Origin: Xylaria sp. FL1777
Lineage: Eukaryota > Ascomycota > Sordariomycetes > Xylariales > Xylariaceae
Direction of reading: 5' to 3'
DNA: 10,138 nt
Assembly: GCA_022578965.1 (NCBI GenBank)
Contig: MU401089.1
Span: 1 to 10,138, forward strand
This document shows, piece by piece, positions 1 to 9,663 of the stretch (position 1 is the first letter of the stretch; each line of letters opens with the position of its first letter). A program made the translations under genes and the position numbers. The notes under the pieces are model-generated. The model worked only from the letters and a program-made list of their open reading frames with translations. It made no database searches and was not told the DNA's origin.

Positions 1-1142
1 AACTTATTTTATAATAGTTTAAACTTAGCTTATGTTTTTTATTTAATTTTTTATAAAAAGAAGTTTTATTTAAAGGCTTAATTATTTTTTTTTTTTAAAA
101 GTATTAAGCTTGCTATAGCATTTTTTTATATAGCTTTAATGCTTTTAAGTAAATTTAAGTTGCAAGTTTTTTTTTACTTAGCTTTAATTTTTTAAAGGTT
201 TAATACGTTTTCTAAGCAGCTTAACTTTTTATTTTAAAGCTGCTTATATTTTATTACGCTTTATATAAACTATATATTAAGTTTTTTTAAGTATATAACT
301 TTATTTAAAATTAGCATAGCAAAACTTTTATATTATTGCTATAGCTTTTTTTAAACTAAATTATATAGCTATATAGCACTTATAACTTTTATTGCTATAT
401 TAATTAGCTAAAATAAATAAATATTTCTTTTTAGCTTAACTATTTTTATTAATAAAAAACTTATACTTTAGTAAATAAACAATTTAATGTTTATTAAATT
501 TTGCTTTAATATAATAAAAAAAGCTAACATTAAAAGATTAAAAAGCAATATTATTATAAACGTTTAATTATTATAAGCTAGTTATTTTTATAGTAACTTT
601 TTTAGCACTTTTAGCTTTAAATTTTAAAGAATTAAAAAATTAATAAGCTATACTTTTATAGTTTATATTTATACTAAAAATTAAAATTAAAAAAACTTTT
701 ACTTTTTTGTTTTATTAAAGATTTTTGTTTTTTATAAGCTTTTTTTAAAACATTTATTTAAATTACGTTAGCATTTATACTTTAACCTTAAACAAAAAAA
801 AAAAACAAAAACTATTATTTACTTGCGTTATAGTTTAATAAATATACTACTTTAGTTAAACTTTTTATTTAATAATATTTTTAACTTAAGTTAGCTTATA
901 AAAAACTTTAATACTAAAACTTAAATATAATATTTAGTTTTGCTTTATTAAATAAATAAAAAAACAATAAAAATAATAGTATTTTATTAGCACTAAAGCT
1001 TTTATTTATTTTATACCTTTTATGTTTTTTTATAATATTAAACTAAAGTTAAGCTTAATTAATTTTTTTATTTTATAAGTATAATATTTTATTATAGCTT
1101 TTTTAACTTATTATAACATAAGCTTTTGCTTAAGCTTAATAT

Positions 1143-1226
1143 ATATTTTAAGCTTTTTTTAACTTAAAAAAATTAATATTTTAGTATACGTTATAATAAC
1201 TATATTATTAGCTTGCTATAAAATTA
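1143..1226 (+). repeat. Possible third, strongly eroded copy of the 5136/5758 repeat
   Basis: This stretch starts with ATATTTTAAGC and ends with TTAGCTTGCTATAAAATTA. It resembles the start (ATATTTTAAGCTATAT) and end (TTAAGCTTGCTATAAAGTTA) of the repeat pair at 5136-5239 and 5758-5861. The middle also has TTATAATA, as they do, but otherwise aligns poorly and is a few bases shorter. At this AT content the similarity could be partly coincidental, so this is a tentative family member only. Confidence 0.3.
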
Positions 1227-1636
1227 CTATAAAAAAACTATTTTAATTTTTTATAAAGTTTTTTATTTTAAGTTATTTTGCTTACTTTTTTTTATTTTTA
1301 TAAAAAAACGTAAACTAATAATAATATTATATTATTTTTAACTTTATTAAGTTAAACTTAGGGTTTTTTTTCCTTGCTAATTTTGCTAAGCTTGTTTTTT
1401 TAGCTATAGTTTTACTAAATAATAAATAAAAACAATAAGAATTTTATTAATTTATTTATATGCGTTATTAATTAAATAATAAAACATTTAGCTATTTTAA
1501 AAGCTATATAATATTAATACGTTTTTATGTTTAAAATAAATTATATTTTAAGCTACGTGCTATTATAACAAAATCTGCTATAATATATTTAACTTTTTGC
1601 TATTTAATTATTAAACTGCATTTTTTGTTATATAAA

Positions 1637-1654
1637 CTTAGCTATAAATTATTT
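1637..1654 (+). repeat. 18-base dispersed repeat, copy 1
   Basis: CTTAGCTATAAATTATTT is found here and again, exactly, at 6255-6272. In both places TATATAAA lies just upstream, with two extra bases in the second copy, so similarity extends to about 26 bases. It may be the remains of a longer dispersed element that is otherwise eroded. Confidence 0.5.
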
Positions 1655-2373
1655 ATTATTATTATTTTTGAAATTTTTATTATTTTTAACTTATTATATT
1701 TAATGCTGTACTTTATTTTTTAATAAGCTATAATATTTAAAGCTTTAAAAACTTTTTGTAATTTAATAGTATTATAGCATAAAATGCTATTAAAATATAT
1801 TTTATAATAACTTTTTTATAACTTTTTTAATTTTTAGCGTTATATAAACTTCTTTTTTGTATAATATATATTAAATAGCTTTTCTTTTTTTAAGTTATAG
1901 TTATTTTTGCTGTTTATTTACGTTTAATTAAATTATTTTATTTTAATATTTAAAGCACTAAACAGAAATTATATTGTATTAATATTACTTTTTAACTATT
2001 ATAATGCTATGTTTTAATTAAATAGTTAAATTTCTTTTGTTTATATTAGTTTTAAGTTAGTTATTTATTATATGCTAAATAGTTAAAACTTACTAAAAGC
2101 GTTAAAACTTAAGTATTAATAGCTGCTTACTAGTTGTTTAGCTAATAGTTTATTTGCTTTTAAGCTTGTTTTATTTAAAGCTTAATATGCTTAATTTTTA
2201 AAGCTAATCTTTTTTTTAAAGTTATAAATTTATTTTGCTAATTTTTTTTATTTATATTGTTTTATTAACTAAAAGCTGTTTACTTTAAAGATTTACTGCA
2301 ATTATAACTATAACTTAGCTTAAAAATTATTTTTTTTTATAAATTTTTAAAGAATATTAAAAGCATATTAAAT

Positions 2374-2389
2374 TTAACAAAAATGTTAA
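2374..2389. repeat. Small perfect inverted repeat
   Basis: TTAACA and TGTTAA flank an AAAA loop. The arms are only 6 bp and AT-rich. This could be chance; no function is assigned. Confidence 0.35.
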
Positions 2390-3125
2390 GCTTTTTTAGC
2401 TATAAAACTTTAGCTTTAAACAAACTAATTTTAAGGTAATAAACTATTAAAAAAAAAAAAGAACTTTGCTTAAAGCTTTTGCTATTATTTTTATGTTTAA
2501 TTACGTTATTATATAAAACCTAAATTTAAGCGTTAAAATATTAACTAGCTTTTTTTTTGCTATATAAAGCAATAAGTGCTTATTTTAAAACAGAACTTTT
2601 TTATAGCTTAAGATTAACTAACTTACGTTTAACTACTATTTATATAGAACTTTTTTTTATTTTAGTTTTTTAAGTTTTTATTAAAATATTTACTACTATT
2701 TATAAAAGAAAAAAAAATTAATATATTATTTTTTAGAAATTTAAAATATTTATGCTAAAAAAGTAAAATTTATTACTAAAATTTATACTAAAAGCTGTTT
2801 AACTTAAGTTTACGCTTTAAGCTTTATTATTAAATTTTTATAGCTGCTTACTTTTTAAAGCTTTTTTTTTATTTTAAAAGCAAAATATAAATAAAACGCT
2901 TAAGCACTATTTATTTTTAAAGCTAATATATTTAATAAGTAAATTATTATATAATTTTTAGCAAATTTTAACTTTTATAGCTACTGTTTTATTGTTTAAA
3001 TATATTAATACTTTTTATAATATTTAATAAGCGTTTATTTTAGCACTTTAATTTTACGTTTAGTTTATTTTATATTGCTAGTTTTGCTTACTAAAAATAG
3101 CTTATTAATATTAATACATTTAAAT

Positions 3126-3143
3126 GCTTACGTTTAATTAAGC
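3126..3143. repeat. Short inverted repeat around CGTTTAAT
   Basis: GCTTA at 3126-3130 and TAAGC at 3139-3143 are inverted copies around CGTTTAAT. The string TTACGTTTAATTA here also occurs near 1919, and TTACGTTTAA near 2624. It is therefore a recurring local word, possibly from a dispersed repeat. Function unknown. Confidence 0.3.
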
Positions 3144-4005
3144 AATAAAAGCTTTTTATATATTTAAAGTTTAAAAATGAATAAAAGCTAAAAAGCGCTT
3201 TTATGTTTTTAATTATTTGTTTTATTTTATAAAACTAAATATTTAATACTATTATTTTAAAAGAAACTTTAGTAATAATTAGCTACTAAATAATTTAATA
3301 AGTTTTTTTCCTTTATATATAAATTTAATAATTAATTTATATGTTAAAACTACTATAAGCTTTTATTAAAGTTTTTTTTAGTTTTATTTTATTTATATAT
3401 AGTTTACTATTTTTTAAGTTTAAATAATAATACTTTTATTTAAATTTATTTATAAATTTTAAAATTAGTTAATAATATACTTTATAAAAAGCTTTTATTT
3501 TTGTTTATTTTTATTATGCATAAAGGTTTAATACTTAAACATTTATACTACTGTTTAACTTTTTAGTTTATGTTTTAAAACAGGTTATTAATAATTATTA
3601 TGCTAGTATTTTTGCTTAAAAGCGCGGTTTTTAGTTCTTATAAAAGTATTATACAAAAAGCTATAATATTTTTAAAAAAGCTACGTTTTTTTTGCCTTTA
3701 TTTCTTTATAAAAACTAATGCTAGCTTTTATTTAATAAAGTACATTAATAAAAATACTAGCTAATTTGCTAAAAAAAGGTTTAGTTATAAATGCTTTTTT
3801 TTTAATAATTTTACGTGCTATTTAACTTTTTTTTTCAAATGCTTTTTATTTTTTAATTACTTTACTTATGCGCTATTAGTTTTTAGCTTATATTTAGCTT
3901 TAAAAGAAATTTACTTTTTATTTAAAGCAGAATTTTTAAATTACTTAACTTATTAAAAAAGCTTTATATAAGCATTAGTATTTAACTATATAAAGCTTTT
4001 ATTTT

Positions 4006-4206
4006 TTGCAGCGTTTTGTTTTAAAGAACTTAAAAGGCATTTTACTTAAAGCATTCTTTATAAATTATAACTTGGACTTTAATAAGCTAAATTTTAAATT
4101 TAAACTATTGCTGCTTTATTTATTATTATTAAAGCAATTTTTATTAGTTTTTTTTCTTTTGTTTATTAATATGTTTAAGTTTAATAAGTATTTTTACTTA
4201 ATTTAA
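4006..4206 (+). other. Longest open frame in the window, probably not a functional gene
   Basis: A 66-codon frame begins with TTG, not ATG, and ends with TAA. The frame is open upstream only to about 3994, and the first in-frame ATG is codon 56. The conceptual product is rich in Leu, Phe, Lys and Asn and has no Pro, Ser, Thr or Trp. A Leu/Phe run around residues 34-54 would look membrane-like, but runs of TTA/TTT codons produce this automatically in AT-rich DNA. By my count G+C is about 17%, close to the surroundings, with more G/C at codon position 3 (about 18) than at position 1 (about 14) or 2 (3). TTTTTTGCAG immediately before CGT resembles a 3' splice site, with TTTAAC about 25 bases upstream as a possible branch site. 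It could be a remnant exon of a decayed element, but no family is recognised, and one frame of this length is near chance expectation. Confidence 0.15.
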
Positions 4207-5135
4207 AGTTAATTAGTATATAATTATAAGTTTTTTAGCTAAACGTTAGCTTATTTTATTAGTAAAATTAAAAAATTTAATTATTATATTTAAAAAATAA
4301 AATAACTTTACTACTTATTTTTAAAAGTTATTTTATTAAAGTAAAATAATTTTTTAATACTATATAATAAAAGCATAAAAAGTTAAAATAACGCTTAAAT
4401 AAGCATGCTTACTAAAATACTAATAAGCATAATATATGTTTAAAAATTTAATAATTTATTAAGTTTTGCAATTTATATTACTTATTATATTTTGCTACGT
4501 TTTTTATTAATGTTAGAACTAAAAAATTCATTATTAAAAGTTTTAATTTTATTTTTTTATATAATTTTTAAAATAACTTTTTTTATAAAATAAAAGTTCG
4601 TAAATTTTTAATAAACCTTTATAAGCTTACTAAAGCAATATAAAAGGTATTTTTATAAAAAGTAAAAAGTTAAAATTAACTTTTTAATGATTTTTTTGCT
4701 AGTTTATTAATAAAAACCTTATTATAACTTTTATTTTTTTTAAATAACTAAGTTTAAATAACTTTTTAGCTTAAAAGTATTATTGCTAACTTTTTTAAGC
4801 TAGTTTAAAAGCTTTATTAAGCTATTTAATTAGTAGTAATAATAAGCAATATATATAAAAAGCAAAAATATAATTAATGCAAATTAATAATTTATGCTTA
4901 CTAAAAATTTCTTATTAAAAAGTAATAATTATAATGCTTTATTTTTAGCATAATAAAGTTTAACAAAATTATTTAAATATTTTTATTAAAAAAATACTTA
5001 CTGTTTTTATTAATATAACACACGTATAGCTTAAAACATTTAAAGGCATTATAGCAATTTTTTTTTTTTAATTAGCTATAGCTATAGCAATAGCTTTTTT
5101 ACATTTTAATTTATTAAGCTTATTTATAAAGACTT
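4207..5135. other. Gene-free decayed AT-rich block
   Basis: Stops saturate all frames and no RNA gene is apparent. Between about 5060 and 5100 there is a T run followed by short ATAGCTATAGC-type repeats. AAAGGCAT and AAAGGTAT words recur here (5043, 4643) and elsewhere (4033, 5272, 6977), one of the few contexts in which GG survives. Nothing else can be supported. Confidence 0.6.
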
Positions 5136-5239
5136 AATTTTTTAAAAGATTAACATATATTTTAAGCTATATAAAATATAGCTTATTTTTTTTTGTATAT
5201 TATAATAGCTTAATGTAACTTAAGCTTGCTATAAAGTTA
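5136..5239 (+). repeat. Dispersed repeat, copy A (more eroded)
   Basis: This segment aligns with 5758-5861, 622 bases downstream and in the same orientation. The last 81 bases (5159-5239) align without gaps from ATTTTAAGCTATAT to CTTAAGCTTGCTATAAAGTTA. About 11 positions differ. At about 8 of them this copy has A or T where copy B has G or C, for example TATA against TGCA and GTATA against GCATG. The bias points to C-to-T decay since duplication, with this copy further gone. The upstream 20-25 bases align with small gaps. The parent element is not recognised. Confidence 0.7.
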
Positions 5240-5757
5240 GCTATATACTTTTAAATTACTTTAAAAACGTAAAAGGCATTTTTTATATTAAGTAGTATTA
5301 CTTGCACTAAGCAAGTTTTCTTGCTTTTTTTTTTAACTATAAAAGGCTTTCTTTAAAAAAATAAAAATGCTAAACTAGCAAAATATTTTATTATTATAAG
5401 CTTATAATATATAATATATTATTAACTTATTATTATATTTAATTTTTATTTACTTAAACAAATAGTTTTTTTAAAAAGCTAGCATATTGCTAAAGCAATA
5501 TAAGCTATTTAGCAAGTAAATGTTTTATTTATTATTGCAATTAAGTAAACAAATTATTTTATTAATTAAGAATAGCTATATATTACTACTTATAAAATTA
5601 AAAAAAAGCTTTTAATTTGTTAATTTTTATTATGTTTAATATTTATAAAAATATATATATTTTTTTTTTAATATATAAAGCTATACGCTATATTATTATA
5701 ACATAGCTAGCTTTGCTTTTTTTGTTTTAAACATTTAGACTTACTTAAAAAAGCTAC
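5240..5757. other. Gene-free AT-rich spacer between repeat copies A and B
   Basis: No gene or RNA is recognisable. The stretch holds the small hairpin with T tract at 5309-5334, and TTATAATATATAATATATTATTA near 5400 as runs of alternating A and T. The rest is stop-saturated AT-rich sequence with AGCT-type residual G:C pairs. Confidence 0.55.
5309..5334 (+). repeat. Hairpin followed by a T tract (terminator-like shape)
   Basis: AAGCAAG at 5309-5315 and CTTGCTT at 5320-5326 form a perfect 7-bp stem around TTTT, followed by eight more T residues. The shape is that of a rho-independent terminator, but no gene lies upstream and T runs are common throughout the window. I record it as structure only and do not claim a terminator. 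Confidence 0.4.
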
Positions 5758-5861
5758 GATTTTTTATAAAATTAGCACATATTTTAAGCTATATTAAATG
5801 CAGCTTACTGCTTTTTGCATGTTATAATAGCTTAGCATAACTTAAGCTTGCTATAAAGTTA
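5758..5861 (+). repeat. Dispersed repeat, copy B (less eroded)
   Basis: This is the partner of the segment at 5136-5239. It keeps more G:C pairs, including TGCAGC, ACTGC and TTGCATG, several of which read as A/T in the other copy. Both copies end at CTATAAAGTTA, after which the flanks diverge (GCTATATAC in A, ATATACTTAC in B). That suggests a repeat boundary near 5239 and 5861. Copy B is the better starting point for identifying the original element. Confidence 0.7.
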
Positions 5862-6855
5862 ATATACTTACTTTTTTATATTATAAAAAGTAAGCTTAAC
5901 GTTTTTTATATTAGCTAATGTTATATTAAACAATAATAATAAAATATTATTGCATTATATTTTAAATTAAAAGCTTTTTTATATAATTAAATGTTTAATA
6001 CTAGTAAAATTTATTTACTTTTTTAAGCTTAAATAATAATTATTTAGTTAATTTAATAAGTTTTTTTATATTAAGTTAAATTAAGCTATAAGCTTTTTAT
6101 TATATTAATAAAAAATAAAATATTATTTTTATAATATTAATAAACTTTTTTTTAAGTATTTAAAACCTTTTTTATTTTATTTTTACTAAAAAAAGTAGTA
6201 ATACTTATTTTTGTTAAGTTTTTAAACCTGCTTTTTATAAATATTATATAAAAGCTTAGCTATAAATTATTTTAAGCACTTATTTTCTTACTATATTAAA
6301 GCTATTATATTTTGTTATTTATTTTTTTTTAAGGCATATTTAATAATAAGTGCTTTTTATAAAGCTTTTTTGCAATTTAAAAATATAACTAACAAGAATT
6401 TTTTATTACTTTATTTCTTATTATAAAATAACGCTAAATTATTATATAACTAGTATATTTTATAGCATTTTATTAAATTTATAACAAGCTATAATTTTTA
6501 AAGCAAAGCTTTGTAGTTTTGTTTACTTTTAGTAGTACTTTTTTATTAATTTTTTTAAGTTTTAGCTTTGCAACTATACTTTTTTTAAAACTTAAAAACT
6601 TTAATTTTTTATAAAGTATTAAACAAGTTAAAAAAAAACATTGTTTAATCTTTAGTTAGCATAGTTTATAGTTAAAACTATAATAATATTTAATTATTTT
6701 TAATTTTTTAACTTTTGTTTTTAATTAATAAAAATATTTTTAATAAATGCTTTTATAATAGTTAGTTTTTAAATAAATTCAAGAATTTTACTTTTAATAA
6801 TTAAATATTAATGCTTTTAATTCTTTTTATTAATTATTACGGCAGTTCTAAAAAC
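5862..6855. other. Gene-free decayed AT-rich block
   Basis: No coding region or RNA gene can be supported. It contains the second copy of the 18-base dispersed repeat (6255-6272). The remainder is stop-saturated A/T sequence with scattered AGCT, AAGC and ACTT words. Confidence 0.6.
6255..6272 (+). repeat. 18-base dispersed repeat, copy 2
   Basis: This is an exact match to CTTAGCTATAAATTATTT at 1637-1654, again preceded by TATATAAA (here followed by AG). The copies lie about 4.6 kb apart in the same orientation. Confidence 0.5.
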
Positions 6856-6888
6856 TAATAAAATAAAACCTTATGTTTTATTTTATTA
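6856..6888. repeat. Perfect 14-bp inverted repeat with 5-base loop
   Basis: TAATAAAATAAAAC at 6856-6869 and GTTTTATTTTATTA at 6875-6888 are exact reverse complements around CTTAT. The arms are longer and more regular than any other stem I found in the window. The left arm carries AATAAAA/AATAAA words like the stem in the satellite spacer at 8910-9830. It is the first of four inverted repeats within 200 bases. It may be a remnant of a foldback or miniature element; no target-site duplication is evident. Confidence 0.65.
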
Positions 6889-6900
6889 TTTTATACTAAT

Positions 6901-6929
6901 GTATTTAAGCAAACATTTGCTTTAAATAC
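6901..6929. repeat. Inverted repeat with a one-base bulge
   Basis: GTATTTAAGCAAA at 6901-6913 pairs with TTTGCTTTAAATAC at 6916-6929, with one unpaired T and a 2-base gap between arms. It lies only 12 bases after the 14-bp stem at 6856-6888. Confidence 0.6.
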
Positions 6930-6985
6930 TTTAATTTTTTTATAGTAAAAGTTTTAGTTTTTTATTATACTTAATAAAAGGCATA

Positions 6986-7008
6986 AAGCTTTTTAAAAAA
7001 AAAAGCTT
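6986..7008. repeat. Inverted repeat AAGCTTTTT / AAAAAGCTT
   Basis: Nine-base arms at 6986-6994 and 7000-7008 enclose five A residues. The right arm shares its AAGCTT with the left arm of the next inverted repeat (7003-7053), so the structures overlap and would be alternatives. Confidence 0.5.
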
Positions 7009-7053
7009 AGCTAAATTAATATACGTAGTAAAGTAAACTAGCTAGCTAAGCTT
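7003..7053. repeat. 11-bp inverted repeat with 29-base loop
   Basis: AAGCTTAGCTA at 7003-7013 and TAGCTAAGCTT at 7043-7053 are exact reverse complements. AGCTAGCT, itself palindromic, lies against the right arm. This is the last member of the hairpin cluster that starts at 6856. Confidence 0.5.
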
Positions 7054-8421
7054 AAAGTTTAACTATAAGTTTTTTAACTGTAATAATTTTAATATATATT
7101 ATTAAAGCTAAAATTATTATAGCTGCTAGCATTAAATTTGCTTTTTAATTGTTTTTTATTAAAGGATTTAAATTGTACTTATTTTAATTATAAAACTTAA
7201 AAAAGCTCTGTATTAATATTTATTGTTATTATTTCTTTATATTAAGATTAAATAATTTATATGCTTGCTGCTTTTTTTAAATATAATAGCTGTTTTTTAG
7301 GCTTTTTTTCTAAAGTTAAGCTTTAATTCTTTATTATTTATTATAACTATAATAAGCTAAAACTTTACTATTAAAAGTTAATAAAGCAAAAATTTAAATA
7401 AACTATTATTAGCATAAAGCCATACAATTTATATTAATTATTATAAATTATTTATAAGCTTTAAAAAGCATTAGTTTTTAGTTTAATAAATATATTCTTT
7501 TTAAAGTTAAAATTATTGATATATATTAGCTTTAAAATTACTATAGTTATTTAAATAAAAAAAGCATTATTAAATAAACAATAATTAATATAATAAGCTA
7601 TTTGTAGTTTTGCTATATAATTGCTTATATTTAAATATATATAGCTTAATTTTTAAAATAAACATATAACTATTAGCAGAATTAATTAAGTAATTATTAT
7701 ATACTAAAGTTAGCTATTTAATTTTGCAGTATAAAAAAATTAGTTATAGTTAAGCTGCTTAGGTTTTAGCTTTAGTAAAGTTATTAATATAGCTATAATT
7801 TTACTATTTATTAAAAAAGCATTTTGCTATTTACTAAAAGCAAACTGCGCTATAATAACTATTTGCATAAATTAAAACTTACTAATAGTAATAATTATAG
7901 CAGTTAAAGCAAAGCTTATTTTATTAAAAAACTGTTTTTTTTAATTTTCTTTTTTATTATTTCTTAAAGCATTAGTTTGCTATATAGCTTTTTTGTTTAA
8001 AAGCTAGTAAATAATAAAACATATAAGCCTTAAAAAAAAACTTAGCTTATTAAATGTTTTATTTATGCTTACAAAAAAATAGTTACTAAAAAAGTATTTT
8101 TTGTTATTATAATTTATAACTAGCTAAAAGACTAGCTATATATTAAGCTTAAATAATAATTATTAAAACTAAAAAACAAGCTTAATAGCCTTTATGCTAT
8201 TTTAAATAATAAAGCTATAAGTAGTTCTTTAAAAAAGTTATACTTATAAAAGCAAATATAACAATAAGTAGCATTTTAAAAAAGTAAGTAAGCTTTGCAA
8301 ATATATAAAAATAAAAAATAAAAAAAGATTTAAATATTTTTTTATATATAAGTTTATAAAAACTTAAAATGTTTATAGTTTATACTACAATATACTTAAA
8401 TATTAAGCAGCTCATATTTAT
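7054..8421. other. Gene-free decayed AT-rich block
   Basis: No coding region, tRNA or known repeat can be supported. Frames on both strands are broken by TAA/TAG. Short AGCT-rich words and T/A runs continue as in the rest of the window. Confidence 0.6.
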
Positions 8422-8460
8422 AATAAATATTTAATTTAGCGCAAAGCTAGTTTTTTTTTA
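8422..8460 (+). repeat. Short direct duplication, copy 1
   Basis: AATAAATATTTAATTTAGCG followed by CAAAGCTAGTT and a T run. The same order recurs at 8478-8526. The two copies differ by G/A in the TTAGCG/TTAACG word and by about ten inserted bases in copy 2. Confidence 0.5.
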
Positions 8461-8477
8461 TAATATAGCTAGCAGTT

Positions 8478-8526
8478 AATAAATATTTAATTTAACGCTT
8501 ATTGTAGCAAAACTAGTTCTTTTTTA
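8478..8526 (+). repeat. Short direct duplication, copy 2
   Basis: AATAAATATTTAATTTAACG is followed by an extra CTTATTGTA-like segment, then GCAAAACTAGTT and a T run. It matches 8422-8460. The copies are separated by 17 bases containing GCTAGCAGTT. This is probably a local tandem duplication that later diverged. Confidence 0.5.
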
Positions 8527-8909
8527 CAAATTATGCATTTTATTACTAAGTTTGCTTAGTATGTTTTATATTATAGCAACTATAGCACATAATAGCTAGC
8601 AAAAAATTAAATAACTTAATTATTATTATAAAGCTTTTAACTTATTAATAGCTATTAACTTATAAATAATTATTATTGCTTTAATGCTTTGCTTACTAGG
8701 TTTAAAAAAGTTAGCTTAATAATTTAAACTTATATATATAAGCTTATTTTGCTTTTTTATATATTTATTAACTTTACTTAGCTTAAAAATACAGCGCAAA
8801 AAGCTTTACTGCAGATTAACTATTTTTAAAAAAAGATTTATATAAAAAAAATGCTAAAACGACTTATAAAATAACATTTAAGCTAAGTTTTAAAAAAGCT
8901 AAAACTTTA
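8527..8909. other. Gene-free stretch flanking the satellite array
   Basis: No gene is recognisable. A small hairpin lies at 8544-8561 (TACTAAG, TTTG loop, CTTAGTA). From about 8790 to 8870 G:C pairs are slightly denser (ACAGCGCAAA, CTGCAGATT, AAACGACTT), which may mark a less eroded patch just before the array. No product can be proposed. Confidence 0.5.
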
Positions 8910-9117
8910 AACTTTAATAAAATTTCCGGCTTATTTTTTTATATAAAATCTATTATTTATTAACTTATGTATTACTACTTATTAATTTATATATTATTAC
9001 TTATTAACTTACTATTACTACTTATTAATTTATTATTATTACTTATTAATTTACTTTTATTACTTATTAACTTATTATTGCTACTTATTAACTTATTATT
9101 ACTTTTTATAACTTTTT
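8910..9117 (+). repeat. Satellite unit 1 (7 subrepeats)
   Basis: This is the longest unit, 208 bases. The spacer loop reads TTTCCG and is followed by GC, which breaks the stem seen in later units (CTTATT in place of TTTTATT). Seven subrepeats follow, the first two of 22 bases. An ATG at 8967 opens a 50-codon frame that runs through all seven and stops at 9117-9119. Its Leu-Ile-Asn-Leu periodicity is simply the 21-base repeat read as seven codons. Confidence 0.85.
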
Positions 9118-9303
9118 AACTTAAATAAAATTTTTGTTTTATTTTTTTATATAAAACTTACTATTTATTAACTTATGTATTACTATTTATTAACTTATTA
9201 TTACTATTTATTAATTTATTACTATTACTTATTAATTTACCTTTATTATTTATTAACTTATTACTATTATTTATTAATTTATTATTACTTTTTATAACTT
9301 TTT
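9118..9303 (+). repeat. Satellite unit 2 (6 subrepeats)
   Basis: Length 186 bases, one 22-base subrepeat shorter than unit 1. The hairpin loop is TTTTTG, with both cytosines of unit 1 now T. An ATG at 9175 opens a 40-codon frame to 9295-9297, in a different register of the repeat from the frame in unit 1. Confidence 0.85.
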
Positions 9304-9498
9304 AACTTAAATAAAATTTTTGTTTTATTTTTTTATATAAAACTTACTACTTATTAACCTATATATTACTACTTATTAACTTATTACTACTATTTATTAA
9401 TTTACTATTATTACTTATTAACTTATTTTTATTACTTATTAACTTATTACTGCTATTTATTAACTTATTACTATTATTATTATTATTTAAAACTTTTT
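9304..9498 (+). repeat. Satellite unit 3 (6 subrepeats)
   Basis: Length 195 bases. The loop is TTTTTG, as in unit 2. The ATG of the first subrepeat in units 1 and 2 is ATA here (CCTATATATTACTA). Extra TTATTATTATT precedes the next spacer and explains the longer period. Confidence 0.85.
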
Positions 9499-9663
9499 AA
9501 CTTTAATAAAATTTCCGTTTTATTTTTTTATATAAAATTTACTACTTATTAACTTATATACTATTACTTATTAACTTATTACTACTATTTATTAATTTAC
9601 TATTATTACTTGCTAACTTATTTACATTATTTATTAATTTATTATTACTTTTTATAACTTTTT
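9499..9663 (+). repeat. Satellite unit 4 (5 subrepeats)
   Basis: Length 165 bases. The spacer has AACTTTAATAAAA and loop TTTCCG, as in unit 1, now with an intact TTTTATT arm. One subrepeat carries CTTGCTAAC, a rare G in the array. Confidence 0.85.

Larger units (their letters stand above)
1..4005. other. Gene-free decayed AT-rich block
   Basis: No protein-coding gene, tRNA or rRNA is recognisable in this stretch. TAA and TAG interrupt every frame on both strands at short intervals. Surviving G:C pairs sit mainly in AGCT, GCTT/AAGC, ACT/AGT and ACGT/ACGC contexts, while TCA/TGA is almost missing. Long T and A runs are common (for example near 84-96 and 2449-2460), but there are no extended (TA)n tracts. 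Weak internal structure includes short inverted repeats at 2374-2389 and 3126-3143 and half of an 18-base dispersed repeat at 1637-1654. The composition suggests old repeat sequence eroded by C-to-T change; I cannot name the parent element. Confidence 0.7.

Noticed and set aside
5309..5334. Rho-independent terminator
   Set aside because: The stem has only two G:C pairs in seven and no gene lies upstream. T runs are frequent everywhere in the window.
7003..7053. Terminal inverted repeats of an intact miniature transposon
   Set aside because: The enclosed segment is only 51 bases and no flanking target-site duplication is visible. It is described only as an inverted repeat.
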